A DNA stretch of 11,333 nt from Gammaproteobacteria bacterium (GCA_018263405.1 JAANXG010000041.1:1-11333); one strand, 5' to 3'; shown: positions 1 to 8,004, counted from the stretch's first letter. Notes: a model not told the origin generated them from the sequence alone. Made by a program: numbers and translations.

Positions 1-159
1 GTATCTACAGCGTCCCTGAAAGACAACCCTACCCCCACATGATCGCCGACATTGCACGGACTTTTTGAGAAATTACCGAATTTCGCCTTGATCTTGAATA
101 TTTCGTCTCTCAACCTTTCTCGCCCACAATGAATAGAGGGGCCCTGAAGTGACTTGAAT
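1..159. other. Leader region upstream of gcvT, no supported gene
   Basis: No complete gene is supported here. One plus-strand frame is open from base 3 to a TGA at 66-68 and could be the last 21 residues of a gene lying to the left, but nothing in it is recognisable. The region holds a small perfect inverted repeat, GAAATT-ACCG-AATTTC (69-84). TTGAGA (65-70) can also pair with TCTCAA (108-113), so the gcvT leader RNA could fold in more than one way. I looked for a glycine riboswitch, which often precedes gcv genes, and did not see its conserved aptamer core. No convincing -35/-10 pair was found. Confidence 0.3.
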
Positions 160-1266
160 ATGCTGAAGAAAACATCGCTTCACGAACTGCACGTGGAATA
201 CGGTGCCCGCATGGTGCCGTTTGCCGGCTATGAAATGCCGGTCCGGTTTCCGAGCGGCATCGTCAAGGAACACCACCACACCCGCACCGCGGCCGGCCTG
301 TTCGACGTATCGCATATGGGCCAGGTGTCGCTCCGCGCGGAACGGGCCGCCACCCAACTCGAAAAGCTTGTTCCCATGGATATCGAGGGACTCAAACCGA
401 TGCGGCAGCGATATGCCCTGTTCACGAATGAAAACGGCGGCATTCTCGACGACTTCATGGTCACCAACATGGGCGACTATCTGTTTGCGGTCGTGAACGC
501 CGCCTGCAAAGAACAAGACGTGTCCCATTTGAAACAACACATCGACGACGTCGAGCTACACGATGACCGTGCTCTGGTGGCTTTACAAGGACCCAAGGCA
601 GCCGACGTGCTTACTCGCCTGTGCCCGGAAGCCGGGAACCTCGTTTTCATGCAGGGGGCGGCCCTTGCCCTCGACCACATCGAATGCTTTGTGACCCGTT
701 CCGGTTATACGGGCGAGGACGGCTTTGAAATATCCATGCCCGCCGACGAAAGTATGGCGCTGGTCCGGAAACTGTTGTCCCACAACGAAGTCGTTCCGGT
801 CGGGTTGGGGGCCCGCGATACTCTGCGGCTCGAGGCGGGCCTGTGCCTGTACGGCCACGATATCGATACGCGGACCACGCCCGTTGAAGCGGACCTTGCC
901 TGGGCCCTTTCCAAAACAAGGCGACCGGGTGGCGTCCGGTCAGGCGGTTACCCCGGTGTCGATACGATCGAACGACAACTCAAAGAGGGGGCCGCGCGAA
1001 AACGCGTGGGCCTCCTTCCCCACGGTCGCGCACCGGTGCGGGAAGGCGTGGAACTTATGGACAGTGACGGCGCAGCGGCGGGAATGGTTACCAGCGGCGG
1101 CTTCGGCCCCACCGTGGGCCATCCCGTCGCCATGGGATATGTGGACACCCCGTACAGCCGGCCCGGGACGTCTTTATCGGCCCGGGTGCGAAGTCGCGAA
1201 CTGGAAATCAATGTACACGCGCTGCCCTTCGTTGAACGCAATTATCGGAGAGGTAAAAGTAAATAG
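160..1266 (+). CDS. gcvT: Glycine cleavage system T protein (aminomethyltransferase)
   Basis: GcvT takes the aminomethyl group from the lipoyl arm of the H protein and gives 5,10-methylene-tetrahydrofolate plus ammonia, in the cytoplasm. The product is 368 residues, close to the usual 360-370. The N-terminus (ARMVPFAGYEMPV at 16-28, then GLFDVSHMG at 46-54) is typical of the family. The NGGILDD segment (92-98) holds the acidic residue thought to be catalytic. TRSGYTGEDGFE (179-190) and GLGARDTLRLEAGLCLYGHD (215-234) form the folate-binding region. The C-terminal barrel domain runs to the end. An in-frame TTG lies six bases upstream, but ATG at 160 fits the family N-terminus better; GAAG at 146-149 is a weak ribosome binding site. 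By memory the sequence is closest to alphaproteobacterial GcvT. No gcvH follows. Confidence 0.97.
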   Translation: MLKKTSLHELHVEYGARMVPFAGYEMPVRFPSGIVKEHHHTRTAAGLFDVSHMGQVSLRAERAATQLEKLVPMDIEGLKPMRQRYALFTNENGGILDDFMVTNMGDYLFAVVNAACKEQDVSHLKQHIDDVELHDDRALVALQGPKAADVLTRLCPEAGNLVFMQGAALALDHIECFVTRSGYTGEDGFEISMPADESMALVRKLLSHNEVVPVGLGARDTLRLEAGLCLYGHDIDTRTTPVEADLAWALSKTRRPGGVRSGGYPGVDTIERQLKEGAARKRVGLLPHGRAPVREGVELMDSDGAAAGMVTSGGFGPTVGHPVAMGYVDTPYSRPGTSLSARVRSRELEINVHALPFVERNYRRGKSK

Positions 1267-1390
1267 GAACATACCGTGACGGCAGGGACGTACCGCCATT
1301 TAATTTATCGGTCGATCTGCTATGCAGTTCTTATACGGGATAGTAGTGATGATTCATAAATGAAGAAAGTGTAAATTGTTATTTTCGTTT

Positions 1391-1418
1391 TTGTGCTTTG
1401 GGGACATACGAGTATGCT
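1391..1418 (+). promoter_or_regulatory. Weak candidate sigma-70 promoter for gcvP
   Basis: TTGTGC (1391-1396) and TATGCT (1413-1418) are separated by 16 bases and could serve as -35 and -10 boxes. They match consensus at about 3/6 and 4/6, so this is only a suggestion. Its support is position: it lies in the AT-rich gap about 48 bases before the gcvP start. Confidence 0.25.
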
Positions 1419-1454
1419 TTCAGAGCCGATCCGACAAACTAATCGAATATCCGC

Positions 1455-1459
1455 GGAGG
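1455..1459 (+). promoter_or_regulatory. Ribosome binding site that sets the gcvP start
   Basis: A GGAGG lies six bases before ATG 1466. This is a near-perfect Shine-Dalgarno sequence and decides against the longer reading frame that opens at 1376. Confidence 0.85.
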
Positions 1460-1465
1460 CGTTGC

Positions 1466-4366
1466 ATGGCAACCCGACAATCGACCCTTTCGGAGCTGGA
1501 AGCCCGCAATGAATTTATAAGGCGCCACGTGGGGCCGAGTCCTTCCGACCAAAAAGAAATGTTGAAAACCTTGGGACTATCGTCATTGGATGAACTCATC
1601 GAGCGCGTTGTACCCGGGAATATCCGCACGAGTAACTCCATTGAAATACCCGAGCCAGAAAGCGAAGCGGAAATACTGAGAGAACTGCAAGCGATCGCCG
1701 AACAAAACCGAATTTTTAAGTCTTTCCTCGGCATGGGGTACTACGATACCCATACCCCGACCGTCATACAACGCAATATCCTGGAGAACCCCGCCTGGTA
1801 CACCGCTTATACGCCCTACCAATCGGAAATTTCACAGGGCCGATTGGAAGCGCTCCTCAATTTTCAAACCATGGTAGTGGACCTCACCGGTTTGGAGATC
1901 GCGAATGCGTCCATGCTTGACGAAAGCACCGCGGCGGCGGAAGCCATGACCTTGAGCAAACGGGTGAGCAAAAACAAAGGCAATGTGTTTCTTGTTGGAC
2001 ATGATTGTCACCCACAAACCCTCGACGTGGTGGGTACGCGGGCAAAACCCCTCGATATAGAAGTCGTGGTCGGTGATCCGGGGGACGGGGAACTCCCCGA
2101 TGATGTATTCGGAGCGTTGGTCCAGTATCCCGGCACCCACGGACATATCGTCGACTACCGGGAATTCATCGAAAATGTTCACGCGCAAAATGGCCTCGTG
2201 ACCATGGCCGCGGACCTCCTCGCCCTGACGCTGATCACCCCCCCGGGAGAATTGGGTGCGGATATTGCGGTGGGCAACACGCAGCGGTTCGGGGTCCCGA
2301 TGGGGTACGGCGGGCCACATGCTGCCTACATGTCGACGAAAAACGCATACAAGCGGTCGCTGCCGGGCCGGCTGGTGGGTGTTTCCGTCGACACCAAGGG
2401 TAATCGTGGCTACCGCCTGGCATTGGCAACCCGCGAACAGCACATACGCCGCGAAAAAGCCACATCCAACATCTGCACGGCTCAATCCCTGCTCGCCATC
2501 ATGGCGGCAATGTACGCGACTTACCACGGCCCCGAAGGACTTACACGCATCGCCCGACGGATTCATCGTTTAACGTGCATTCTGGCGCAGGGCCTGCGCT
2601 CGCTTGAACTGGAGGTCAAAACAGAGGCTTTCTTCGACACACTTGTCGTGGTGACCGGTGATTCGACCCGGGATGTGCTCGGCCGGGCGCACGACAACGG
2701 CGTCAACTTGCGTGAGGTCGATAATCGGACCCTGGGCGTTTCCCTGGATGAAACCACGGTCCACGCCGATGTCGAACTGTTGTGGCGGATCTTTACCGGT
2801 GCCGGCGACGTTCCTTCTGTCATTGAACAGGACGACAAAGTTGACGATACACTGCCGGCAGCTCTTATCCGCGAGTCCGACTTTCTCGACAATCCGGTAT
2901 TTCATAACTATCGAACCGAAACCGGATTGCTTCGATACATGCGCCGGCTGGCGGATATGGACCTGGCACTCGACCGCTCCATGATTCCGCTGGGATCGTG
3001 CACTATGAAACTGAACGCCACGACACAGATGATCCCCGTCACCTGGCCGGCCTTCGCGCGTATTCATCCATTCGCGCCCCGGGACCAGACTCTTGGTTAC
3101 CGCCGGTTGTGCGACGAGATCGAGTCGATGCTATGCGCTTGCACGGGATATTCCGCCGTTTCCCTGCAACCCAATGCGGGCTCCCAAGGGGAGTACGCGG
3201 GACTACTCGCTATCAAGGCCTATCATGATGCCCAGGGACAGGGTCACCGCAACATATGCCTCATCCCCAGTTCGGCGCACGGCACCAACCCCGCCTCCGC
3301 CAGCATGGCGGGTATGAAGGTCATCGTCGTGGAGTCGGACCACAACGGCAATATTGACCTTGAAGATCTGCGGCGCAGGGCCAGGGAACACACGGATGAA
3401 CTGGCGGCCATCATGATCACTTATCCTTCCACCCACGGCGTATTCGAGGCGGAAGTCAGGCAGGTGTGTGACATCGTCCACCACCACGGCGGCCAGGTCT
3501 ATATCGACGGCGCTAACCTGAATGCCATGGTGGGCGTGTGCGAACCCGGTGAGTTCGGCGGTGACGTGTCTCATCTCAACCTCCACAAAACCTTTGCCAT
3601 CCCGCACGGCGGCGGAGGCCCCGGCGTGGGCCCGATTGGCGTCAAGGAGCATTTAAAACCGTTCCTGCCCGGGCATTTCTTACTGGACAAAAAAACCCCG
3701 GTCGGGCCCGTGGCTTCGGCCCCTTGGGGCAGCGCCGGCATTCTGCCCATTACCTGGGCATATCTCAGATTATTGGGAAAAGAAGGACTTTACGACGCCA
3801 CGTGCAATGCAATACTGAACGCAAACTACATTGCCAGGCGGCTCGCTCCCCACTACCCCGTACTGTATGCCGGACCGGGCAACATGGTGGCGCACGAATG
3901 CATCCTGGACCTTCGGCTCCTCAAGGAGAATACCGGCGTCACCGTTGAAGACGTCTCTAAACGCCTGATGGATTTCGGATTCCACGCTCCAACCATGTCG
4001 TTCCCGGTGACCGGTACGCTGATGGTGGAACCTACGGAAAGCGAGTCCAAGGCGGAGCTGGACCGTTTTATTGCAGCGATGATCGAAATCCGGAAAGAGA
4101 TCAAGGATGTCGAGAAAGGAAAGCTCGATGCGGAGGACAACCCCTTGAAGAATGCGCCCCATACCGCAATGGACGTCAGCGAGACATGGGAACGTAGTTA
4201 CACGCGCGAACAAGCGCTTCGCCTGGACTGCCAGGGCATCGGGAGCAAGTACTGGCCACCAGTCAACCGGATCGACAATATTCACGGCGACCGAAACGTT
4301 GTGTGTACCTGCCCTCCCGTGTCTGGCTATCGGAGCCCGGATTCCAACAAGCATAAAGCGGCTTAA
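1466..4366 (+). CDS. gcvP: Glycine dehydrogenase (decarboxylating), P protein
   Basis: GcvP is the PLP enzyme that decarboxylates glycine and passes the aminomethyl group to the lipoylated H protein. The product is 966 residues, the single-chain form (E. coli GcvP is 957). It has two aminotransferase-fold halves, as in the fused enzyme. The N-terminal half starts at FIRRHVGPS. The C-terminal half contains MIPLGSCTMKLNATTQM and, at the PLP site, HLNLHKTFAIPHGGGGPG. The lysine of that motif is residue 708 from ATG 1466, the position known for the PLP lysine of E. coli GcvP. The C-terminal signature YWPPVNRIDN...DRNVVC is intact, so the gene looks complete. The reading frame is open for 30 more codons upstream, but that part is unlike the family and lacks a ribosome binding site. 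The next gene starts 58 bases downstream in the same direction. Confidence 0.98.
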   Translation: MATRQSTLSELEARNEFIRRHVGPSPSDQKEMLKTLGLSSLDELIERVVPGNIRTSNSIEIPEPESEAEILRELQAIAEQNRIFKSFLGMGYYDTHTPTVIQRNILENPAWYTAYTPYQSEISQGRLEALLNFQTMVVDLTGLEIANASMLDESTAAAEAMTLSKRVSKNKGNVFLVGHDCHPQTLDVVGTRAKPLDIEVVVGDPGDGELPDDVFGALVQYPGTHGHIVDYREFIENVHAQNGLVTMAADLLALTLITPPGELGADIAVGNTQRFGVPMGYGGPHAAYMSTKNAYKRSLPGRLVGVSVDTKGNRGYRLALATREQHIRREKATSNICTAQSLLAIMAAMYATYHGPEGLTRIARRIHRLTCILAQGLRSLELEVKTEAFFDTLVVVTGDSTRDVLGRAHDNGVNLREVDNRTLGVSLDETTVHADVELLWRIFTGAGDVPSVIEQDDKVDDTLPAALIRESDFLDNPVFHNYRTETGLLRYMRRLADMDLALDRSMIPLGSCTMKLNATTQMIPVTWPAFARIHPFAPRDQTLGYRRLCDEIESMLCACTGYSAVSLQPNAGSQGEYAGLLAIKAYHDAQGQGHRNICLIPSSAHGTNPASASMAGMKVIVVESDHNGNIDLEDLRRRAREHTDELAAIMITYPSTHGVFEAEVRQVCDIVHHHGGQVYIDGANLNAMVGVCEPGEFGGDVSHLNLHKTFAIPHGGGGPGVGPIGVKEHLKPFLPGHFLLDKKTPVGPVASAPWGSAGILPITWAYLRLLGKEGLYDATCNAILNANYIARRLAPHYPVLYAGPGNMVAHECILDLRLLKENTGVTVEDVSKRLMDFGFHAPTMSFPVTGTLMVEPTESESKAELDRFIAAMIEIRKEIKDVEKGKLDAEDNPLKNAPHTAMDVSETWERSYTREQALRLDCQGIGSKYWPPVNRIDNIHGDRNVVCTCPPVSGYRSPDSNKHKAA

Positions 4367-4424
4367 GCACGACGGGCGTCATTTGTATTAAAATCCCGCC
4401 TCTTTGAAGCGTTTGGCGACACCC

Positions 4425-4628
4425 ATGAAGAAATACGGTATCCGGATTACTTTGACCGAAGACAACCCGATGCGCGCCTTTCACCTTTTGGGCGAGGATT
4501 GGGAAGCGTACCGTTGGTATGACGATCCGGAGGCCCGGGACCGTTCTATCGAGGCCATGCGTACCCGCCTGCCCAATTATCGATTGGGGGATGCGCCGGC
4601 CCAGATCGTGGAGCCCGTCGAGCGCTGA
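4425..4628 (+). CDS. Small conserved-looking protein of unknown function
   Basis: The product is 67 residues (start MKKYGIRITLTED), rich in charged and aromatic residues, with no signal peptide, membrane segment or cysteine. It is probably a small soluble cytoplasmic protein. The central part (HLLGEDWEAYRWYDDPEARD) has many W, Y and acidic residues and looks folded rather than random. I do not recognise a named family. An in-frame TTG at 4404 is an alternative start; neither start has a strong ribosome binding site. It lies 58 bases after gcvP and 11 bases before the Ap4A phosphorylase gene, on the same strand, so it is probably co-transcribed with both. The tight spacing and protein-like composition support it as a real gene. 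Confidence 0.7.
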   Translation: MKKYGIRITLTEDNPMRAFHLLGEDWEAYRWYDDPEARDRSIEAMRTRLPNYRLGDAPAQIVEPVER

Positions 4629-4639
4629 GGATCGGTTCT

Positions 4640-5533
4640 TTGGCAGACCCGGGTTCCGCACTGAGTCCCGACTCGTTCTGGAGCACGGTCAAGAAGCGCT
4701 CCCAAAGCGCGCTGCACACAGGAGCGCTTCAGCCGATTTCCACGCACACCAGTATTATTGAAGACGAAGGTATAGACTTCGTCGTCCGCATTACCGACAA
4801 CCTCCTGCGCAAGCCGGGCACGCGATCATCCTACCTACAATCTCGTAAGCTAAATCCCTTTTTACCACCGGATACCGAACTGACTATCGGTTACTTGCCG
4901 CCACACCATGTCGCGGTACTCAACAAGTTCAATGTTCTGAACCACCACGTTCTGGTTGTTACCCATGGTTTTGTCCATCAGGAATCCCCTTTGACCGCTG
5001 CCGATTTTTCCGCGGTTGCAACAGGACTCAAGCACGACGGGAGCCTCGCGTTCTACAACGGGGGGAAACTGGCTGGCGCCAGCCAGCTACATAAACACTT
5101 TCAGCTTGTACCACCACCTCTCGGAGGGAGCTCTGATATTCCGATGGCCGTGCTGTTCGATAAAGCTGAAAATGGTATCAATACAATCGAATCGCTGCGT
5201 TTCCAACATGCGTTTAGCCTACTGGGTGCCGATCCGTCGGATCCGGCCGCCTTCGGTTACGCTTGCCATAATGTATACGCACGCGCTCTGCGCGAACTCG
5301 AAGTCGTTGAGCAATTCTGCGGCGACGAAGAAACCCGCTTACCGCCTTACAATTTGTTGCTGACCAAACGTTGGCTTTTTATTGCGCCACGGCGTACGGA
5401 ACATTATCTGGACATTTCCGTCAATGGACTCGGTTATGCGGGTTCGCTGTTTGTCAGCTCACCGGACAAACTGGAGCAAGTCAAATCGGCGGGACCGATG
5501 ACTATCCTCGAAACAGTCTCTATAACGACTTGA
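4640..5533 (+). CDS. Ap4A phosphorylase / ATP adenylyltransferase family protein
   Basis: This family (yeast Apa1/Apa2 type, a branch of the HIT superfamily) splits diadenosine tetraphosphate with phosphate into ATP and ADP. It thereby removes an alarmone-like by-product of aminoacyl-tRNA synthetases. The 297-residue product has the N-terminal catalytic domain with NKFNVLNHHVLVVTHGFVHQ (95-114), SPLTAADF, and the active-site motif ASQLHKHFQLVPPP (147-160). That motif contains the His-x-His-x-Gln pattern at H151, H153 and Q155; H153 is the probable nucleophile. The C-terminal domain (about 200-290, with YNLLLTKRWLFIAPR) is the usual partner domain. No in-frame ATG exists until far inside the catalytic region. 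The start is therefore TTG 4640, which has GAGGA (4627-4631) eight bases upstream. The gene follows the small gene by 11 bases. Exact substrate (Ap4A, Ap3A or APS) cannot be read from sequence. Confidence 0.9.
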   Translation: MADPGSALSPDSFWSTVKKRSQSALHTGALQPISTHTSIIEDEGIDFVVRITDNLLRKPGTRSSYLQSRKLNPFLPPDTELTIGYLPPHHVAVLNKFNVLNHHVLVVTHGFVHQESPLTAADFSAVATGLKHDGSLAFYNGGKLAGASQLHKHFQLVPPPLGGSSDIPMAVLFDKAENGINTIESLRFQHAFSLLGADPSDPAAFGYACHNVYARALRELEVVEQFCGDEETRLPPYNLLLTKRWLFIAPRRTEHYLDISVNGLGYAGSLFVSSPDKLEQVKSAGPMTILETVSITT

Positions 5534-5590
5534 ATAAGTTCCGGGCAACTCTTAAAAGGATCAACCTGGACAAGTCACGGTCTTCAGGAC

Positions 5591-6379
5591 TTACACCAAA
5601 TTGAGGCGGTGGAAAAGATTTCTCAGTTCGTGGCGGGCAGCGACATGGGACATTGTGAGTGATCGGCCTCTCGGTCCGACGTTGAAGTCCAGTAGTGTCA
5701 AACCCTGGGGAAACAACTCGCGGAAAATCGCACGCTCACCGAGGCCTTCCAAGTAGCGAAAGGCGATTTTTACCTCGAGCTCGCGCAGAGCCAAATCCAC
5801 GCGTGTCTTGTTATAGGACCGGACTGCGGGCACACGATTTCTGATCACTACCCAATCGAGACCGTGTTTCCCGGAGAGCGCCCGCTGCTTCCGGCATTCC
5901 CAGACGGATTCGCTGTATAGACTCAGTTGCTTCACTTCGAAGTTATCCGGATCGACATGTCCCAGCAAGTCCACGTCGACAAAACTGTCGTTCACCGGCG
6001 TGACCAGAGTATCGGCGTACGCATGAGCCGCCCTGGATAGGTCGGTATCATGGCCGGGGCAATCGATTACTAAAAACTCGCTATTTTCCAAGTGAAACCC
6101 GATGGCTTCCTCGAGCTGGCCCACCGTCTCCGGCACACCAACGTTGGGATGAACCGAGGGAATATCCAGACCGAGATTGTGTCTGTCCGAGTAAACGATC
6201 CTGTTCTCTATATACCTGCTGAGCGTTTTTTGTCTCGGATCGAGATCAATAACGGACACACGGTGGAACCTTTCCATCAGCAGGGCTACCACGTGCATGG
6301 CCGTGGTTGATTTTCCCGTGCCGCCTTTTTCGTTACCGAAAACAACGATTCGCGCCGTATCCCCTTTGCTCCCAGCCAT
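5591..6379 (-). CDS. mipZ: MipZ-type ParA-family ATPase (division-site positioning)
   Basis: MipZ is a ParA-like ATPase known from alphaproteobacteria. It forms a gradient from ParB-bound poles and inhibits FtsZ, placing the division site at mid-cell. The 262-residue product has the deviant Walker A GNEKGGTGKSTT (15-26, signature Lys18), VIDLDPRQKTLSRYIENR (43-60) and VIDCPGHD. It also has the MipZ-specific stretches TPVNDSFVDVDLLGHVDP and SVWECRKQRALSG followed by DWVVIRNR, and an RELFPQGLTLLD C-terminal block. These match Caulobacter MipZ as I remember it far better than ordinary ParA or Soj. ATG 6379 is chosen because AGAAGG (6388-6393) lies eight bases upstream, overlapping the stop codon of the VTT gene. 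The frame is open for 60 more codons upstream, but these overlap the VTT gene and look unlike protein. No parB or ftsZ lies nearby. It converges on the Ap4A phosphorylase gene, with 57 bases between the stop codons. Confidence 0.9.
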   Translation of the reverse strand: MAGSKGDTARIVVFGNEKGGTGKSTTAMHVVALLMERFHRVSVIDLDPRQKTLSRYIENRIVYSDRHNLGLDIPSVHPNVGVPETVGQLEEAIGFHLENSEFLVIDCPGHDTDLSRAAHAYADTLVTPVNDSFVDVDLLGHVDPDNFEVKQLSLYSESVWECRKQRALSGKHGLDWVVIRNRVPAVRSYNKTRVDLALRELEVKIAFRYLEGLGERAIFRELFPQGLTLLDFNVGPRGRSLTMSHVAARHELRNLFHRLNLV

Positions 6380-6384
6380 GCCGG

Positions 6385-7104
6385 CTACCTTCTTTTTTTG
6401 TACTGTGTGACCCGATGTGTTGCCAGCCACAGGGCCAGCCCCGCCACAAGCAACCCGGCCCATAGCCATCCCGAAACCCGGTGTGCCTGATCCCCCATCG
6501 CTACCATAAGCGCAGTGAGAGGGGTAATGCCAATGGCGGTGACCCAGAAAAACGTCCATCCGGGTATCCGGGTCAACCCGGCGGCGTAATTGATAAGATT
6601 GAATGCGATAACCGGAATAAAACGACTGAACATCAAAGAACCGGGGCCGTGGTGTGCAAGCCAGGCATCGATCCGCTGCAGGTGGGAGTCACTGAGATAA
6701 CGATCCACAAAGGGGCGACCCAACTTTCGGGCCAGTCCGAAGCTCAACATTGCGCCGATCATGGCACCTGCCCAGGTGATAACAATGCCCCAGAACCATC
6801 CATACACCATACCGTTGGCCACCGCGACGAGCTCCGCGGGAAACGGCACGAACGAATGGACAATCATCAAGCCGACACTGACAGCGATGCCCCAGTGGCC
6901 CGAAGCCCTGATGTAATGAATCACCCCGTCCATGGAAACGTGCGGCCACCATGGATACCACCGATCGTCCGCCATAAGACCGAACCACAATATTATCCCG
7001 AATATGACCGCGACTACCACGGCCGCCGTAACGGCGCCTAGTACTCCTTCAGGGTGATATTGTCGCATTCGGCGAGTCGGACAGTTTTTGGCCGCCAGGC
7101 GCAT
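6385..7104 (-). CDS. VTT/DedA-like (TVP38/TMEM64) inner-membrane protein
   Basis: The product is a multi-pass membrane protein of up to 239 residues. A first membrane segment is at about 22-45. The VTT core follows: SFVPFPAELVAVANGMVYGW, then a Gly/Ala-rich helix with LARKLG. Next comes SRFIPVIAFNLINYAAGLTRI, typical of the re-entrant loop of DedA/TVP38 proteins, and then further hydrophobic segments near 180-200 and 212-230. Family members are linked to lipid scrambling, undecaprenyl-phosphate recycling or membrane homeostasis; the substrate here is unknown. The start is uncertain. ATG 7104 and ATG 7068 are both in frame and neither has a good ribosome binding site. Both fall inside the left arm of a long palindrome (7056-7188), so the extreme N-terminus may be repeat-derived. 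Its stop codon overlaps the mipZ ribosome binding site, which indicates a translationally coupled pair. Confidence 0.88.
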   Translation of the reverse strand: MRLAAKNCPTRRMRQYHPEGVLGAVTAAVVVAVIFGIILWFGLMADDRWYPWWPHVSMDGVIHYIRASGHWGIAVSVGLMIVHSFVPFPAELVAVANGMVYGWFWGIVITWAGAMIGAMLSFGLARKLGRPFVDRYLSDSHLQRIDAWLAHHGPGSLMFSRFIPVIAFNLINYAAGLTRIPGWTFFWVTAIGITPLTALMVAMGDQAHRVSGWLWAGLLVAGLALWLATHRVTQYKKRR

Positions 7105-7188
7105 CTCGCAGGCAAGGGCCGGCCCTTACCCAGAGGCACAACAGCGTGGACGAAGGCTGTCCGGATCGCTCTGAATACGCCAATATCG
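7056..7188. repeat. Long imperfect palindrome between the LOG and VTT genes
   Basis: The centre is an almost perfect 20-base palindrome at 7111-7130 (core AAGGGCCGGCCCTT, 7114-7127). Moving outward, the two arms continue to match in blocks at nearly equal distances: CTGTCCG, TCGC, GAAT, CG and CAATATC. The arms are about 65 bases each. The right arm ends with a 22-base segment (7167-7188) that recurs at 8703-8724 with one mismatch. The left arm and its continuation (7038-7070, minus strand) match 8709-8741 in 27 of 33 positions, and all six differences are transitions. The element begins just after the LOG stop codon and runs into the VTT coding region. It could fold as a hairpin in RNA. It might act as a terminator or processing site for the LOG transcript, or be a miniature mobile element. 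Confidence 0.7.
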
Positions 7189-7191
7189 AAT

Positions 7192-8004
7192 TCACAATGT
7201 GGCGCCGGTCGGCTCCGACAATCCACGCGTAAGTAGCTCCGAGGTAAGGAATTCAAAAGTCTCATCCACCGAATCACAGAACTTGAACAGCTCCAAATCT
7301 TCCGGATCGATGCTGCCGAATTCGACCAAGGCATCGAAGTTAACCACCTTATTCCAATACTCCGACCCGTAGAGCACCAATGGTAAATGCTTCTCCACTT
7401 TACGGGTCTGCACGAGCGTCAGGATTTCGAACAACTCATCGAGGGTCCCGAACCCGCCCGGGAAAAATACTACCGCTTTCGCCAGATAAAGAAACCAAAA
7501 CTTGCGCATGAAAAAGTAGTGGAAACGAAAAGCCAGTTCCCGGGTGATATAGGCATTTTCCTGCTCCTCGAACGGCAAAGAGATCGATAAACCGATATTA
7601 ACCCCTTGGGCTTCGCTGGCGCCCCGGTTTGCGGCCTCCATGACTCCCGGCCCTCCTCCGGTACATACCACTAACCGCCGGTGTTCCTCGGGCAGCCCCT
7701 TCGACCAGTGCGTCAGCCGGTTTGCAAGCGACCGCGCGTCCTCATAATACTTTGCCATCTTGACGCGCACCTCGGCCCGCGCGACACCGTCACCGGCTTC
7801 CTTCGCTTTTTTCAGTTCCGCTTCGGCCGTTTCCCGGTCCGTATATCGGGCCGAGCCCATTACGACAATGGTGTCATCGATCGAGAACTTACCGAACCGG
7901 GTGTTGGGCTCATAGTACTCGGCGAGTATCCGGATTGGACGCGCCTCCGGACTCAGCAGGAACTCTTCGTTGCTATAGGCTTTAACGACGGGTTTGTTTT
8001 TCAT
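7192..8004 (-). CDS. LOG-family nucleotide 5'-monophosphate phosphoribohydrolase (lysine decarboxylase-like)
   Basis: LOG proteins hydrolyse adenosine-type nucleotide monophosphates to free base and ribose 5-phosphate. Plant and some bacterial members release active cytokinins, and others act in purine nucleotide turnover. The 270-residue product has the nucleotide-binding CTGGGPGVMEAANRGA (114-129), the MRK motif (166-168) and the hallmark PGGFGTLDE (182-190). About 45 residues before VVMGSARY (47-54) and an Ala/Lys/Glu-rich insert (60-90) make it longer than the 180-200-residue core LOG. It is of the larger bacterial type (TIGR00730-like). Despite old names, the family does not decarboxylate lysine. 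The start ATG 8004 lies about 36 bases after a predicted transcription start. The gene heads a minus-strand run that continues to VTT and mipZ after a palindrome-containing gap. Confidence 0.9.
   Translation of the reverse strand: MKNKPVVKAYSNEEFLLSPEARPIRILAEYYEPNTRFGKFSIDDTIVVMGSARYTDRETAEAELKKAKEAGDGVARAEVRVKMAKYYEDARSLANRLTHWSKGLPEEHRRLVVCTGGGPGVMEAANRGASEAQGVNIGLSISLPFEEQENAYITRELAFRFHYFFMRKFWFLYLAKAVVFFPGGFGTLDELFEILTLVQTRKVEKHLPLVLYGSEYWNKVVNFDALVEFGSIDPEDLELFKFCDSVDETFEFLTSELLTRGLSEPTGATL

Larger units (their letters stand above)
1267..1465. other. Gap between gcvT and gcvP, no gene
   Basis: This is an AT-rich 199-base spacer. No frame encodes an H protein or a fragment of one; only very short open frames occur. 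A weak promoter candidate lies at 1391-1418, listed separately. The gap suggests that gcvP may have its own promoter as well as read-through from gcvT. No strong terminator was seen. Confidence 0.5.

Noticed and set aside
1..153. Glycine riboswitch upstream of gcvT
   Set aside because: No conserved aptamer core was seen, either here or in the gcvT-gcvP gap; only small simple hairpins are present.
1376..1465. N-terminal extension of gcvP by 30 codons
   Set aside because: The residues do not resemble the GcvP N-terminus, and GGAGG at 1455-1459 clearly serves ATG 1466.
5534..5590. Terminator between the Ap4A phosphorylase gene and mipZ
   Set aside because: Only a five-base stem (AAGTC/GGACTT region) with a long loop and no T-run was seen.
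6380..6559. 60-residue N-terminal extension of MipZ
   Set aside because: It overlaps the VTT gene in another frame, is low-complexity Gly/His-rich, and a ribosome binding site sits just before ATG 6379.
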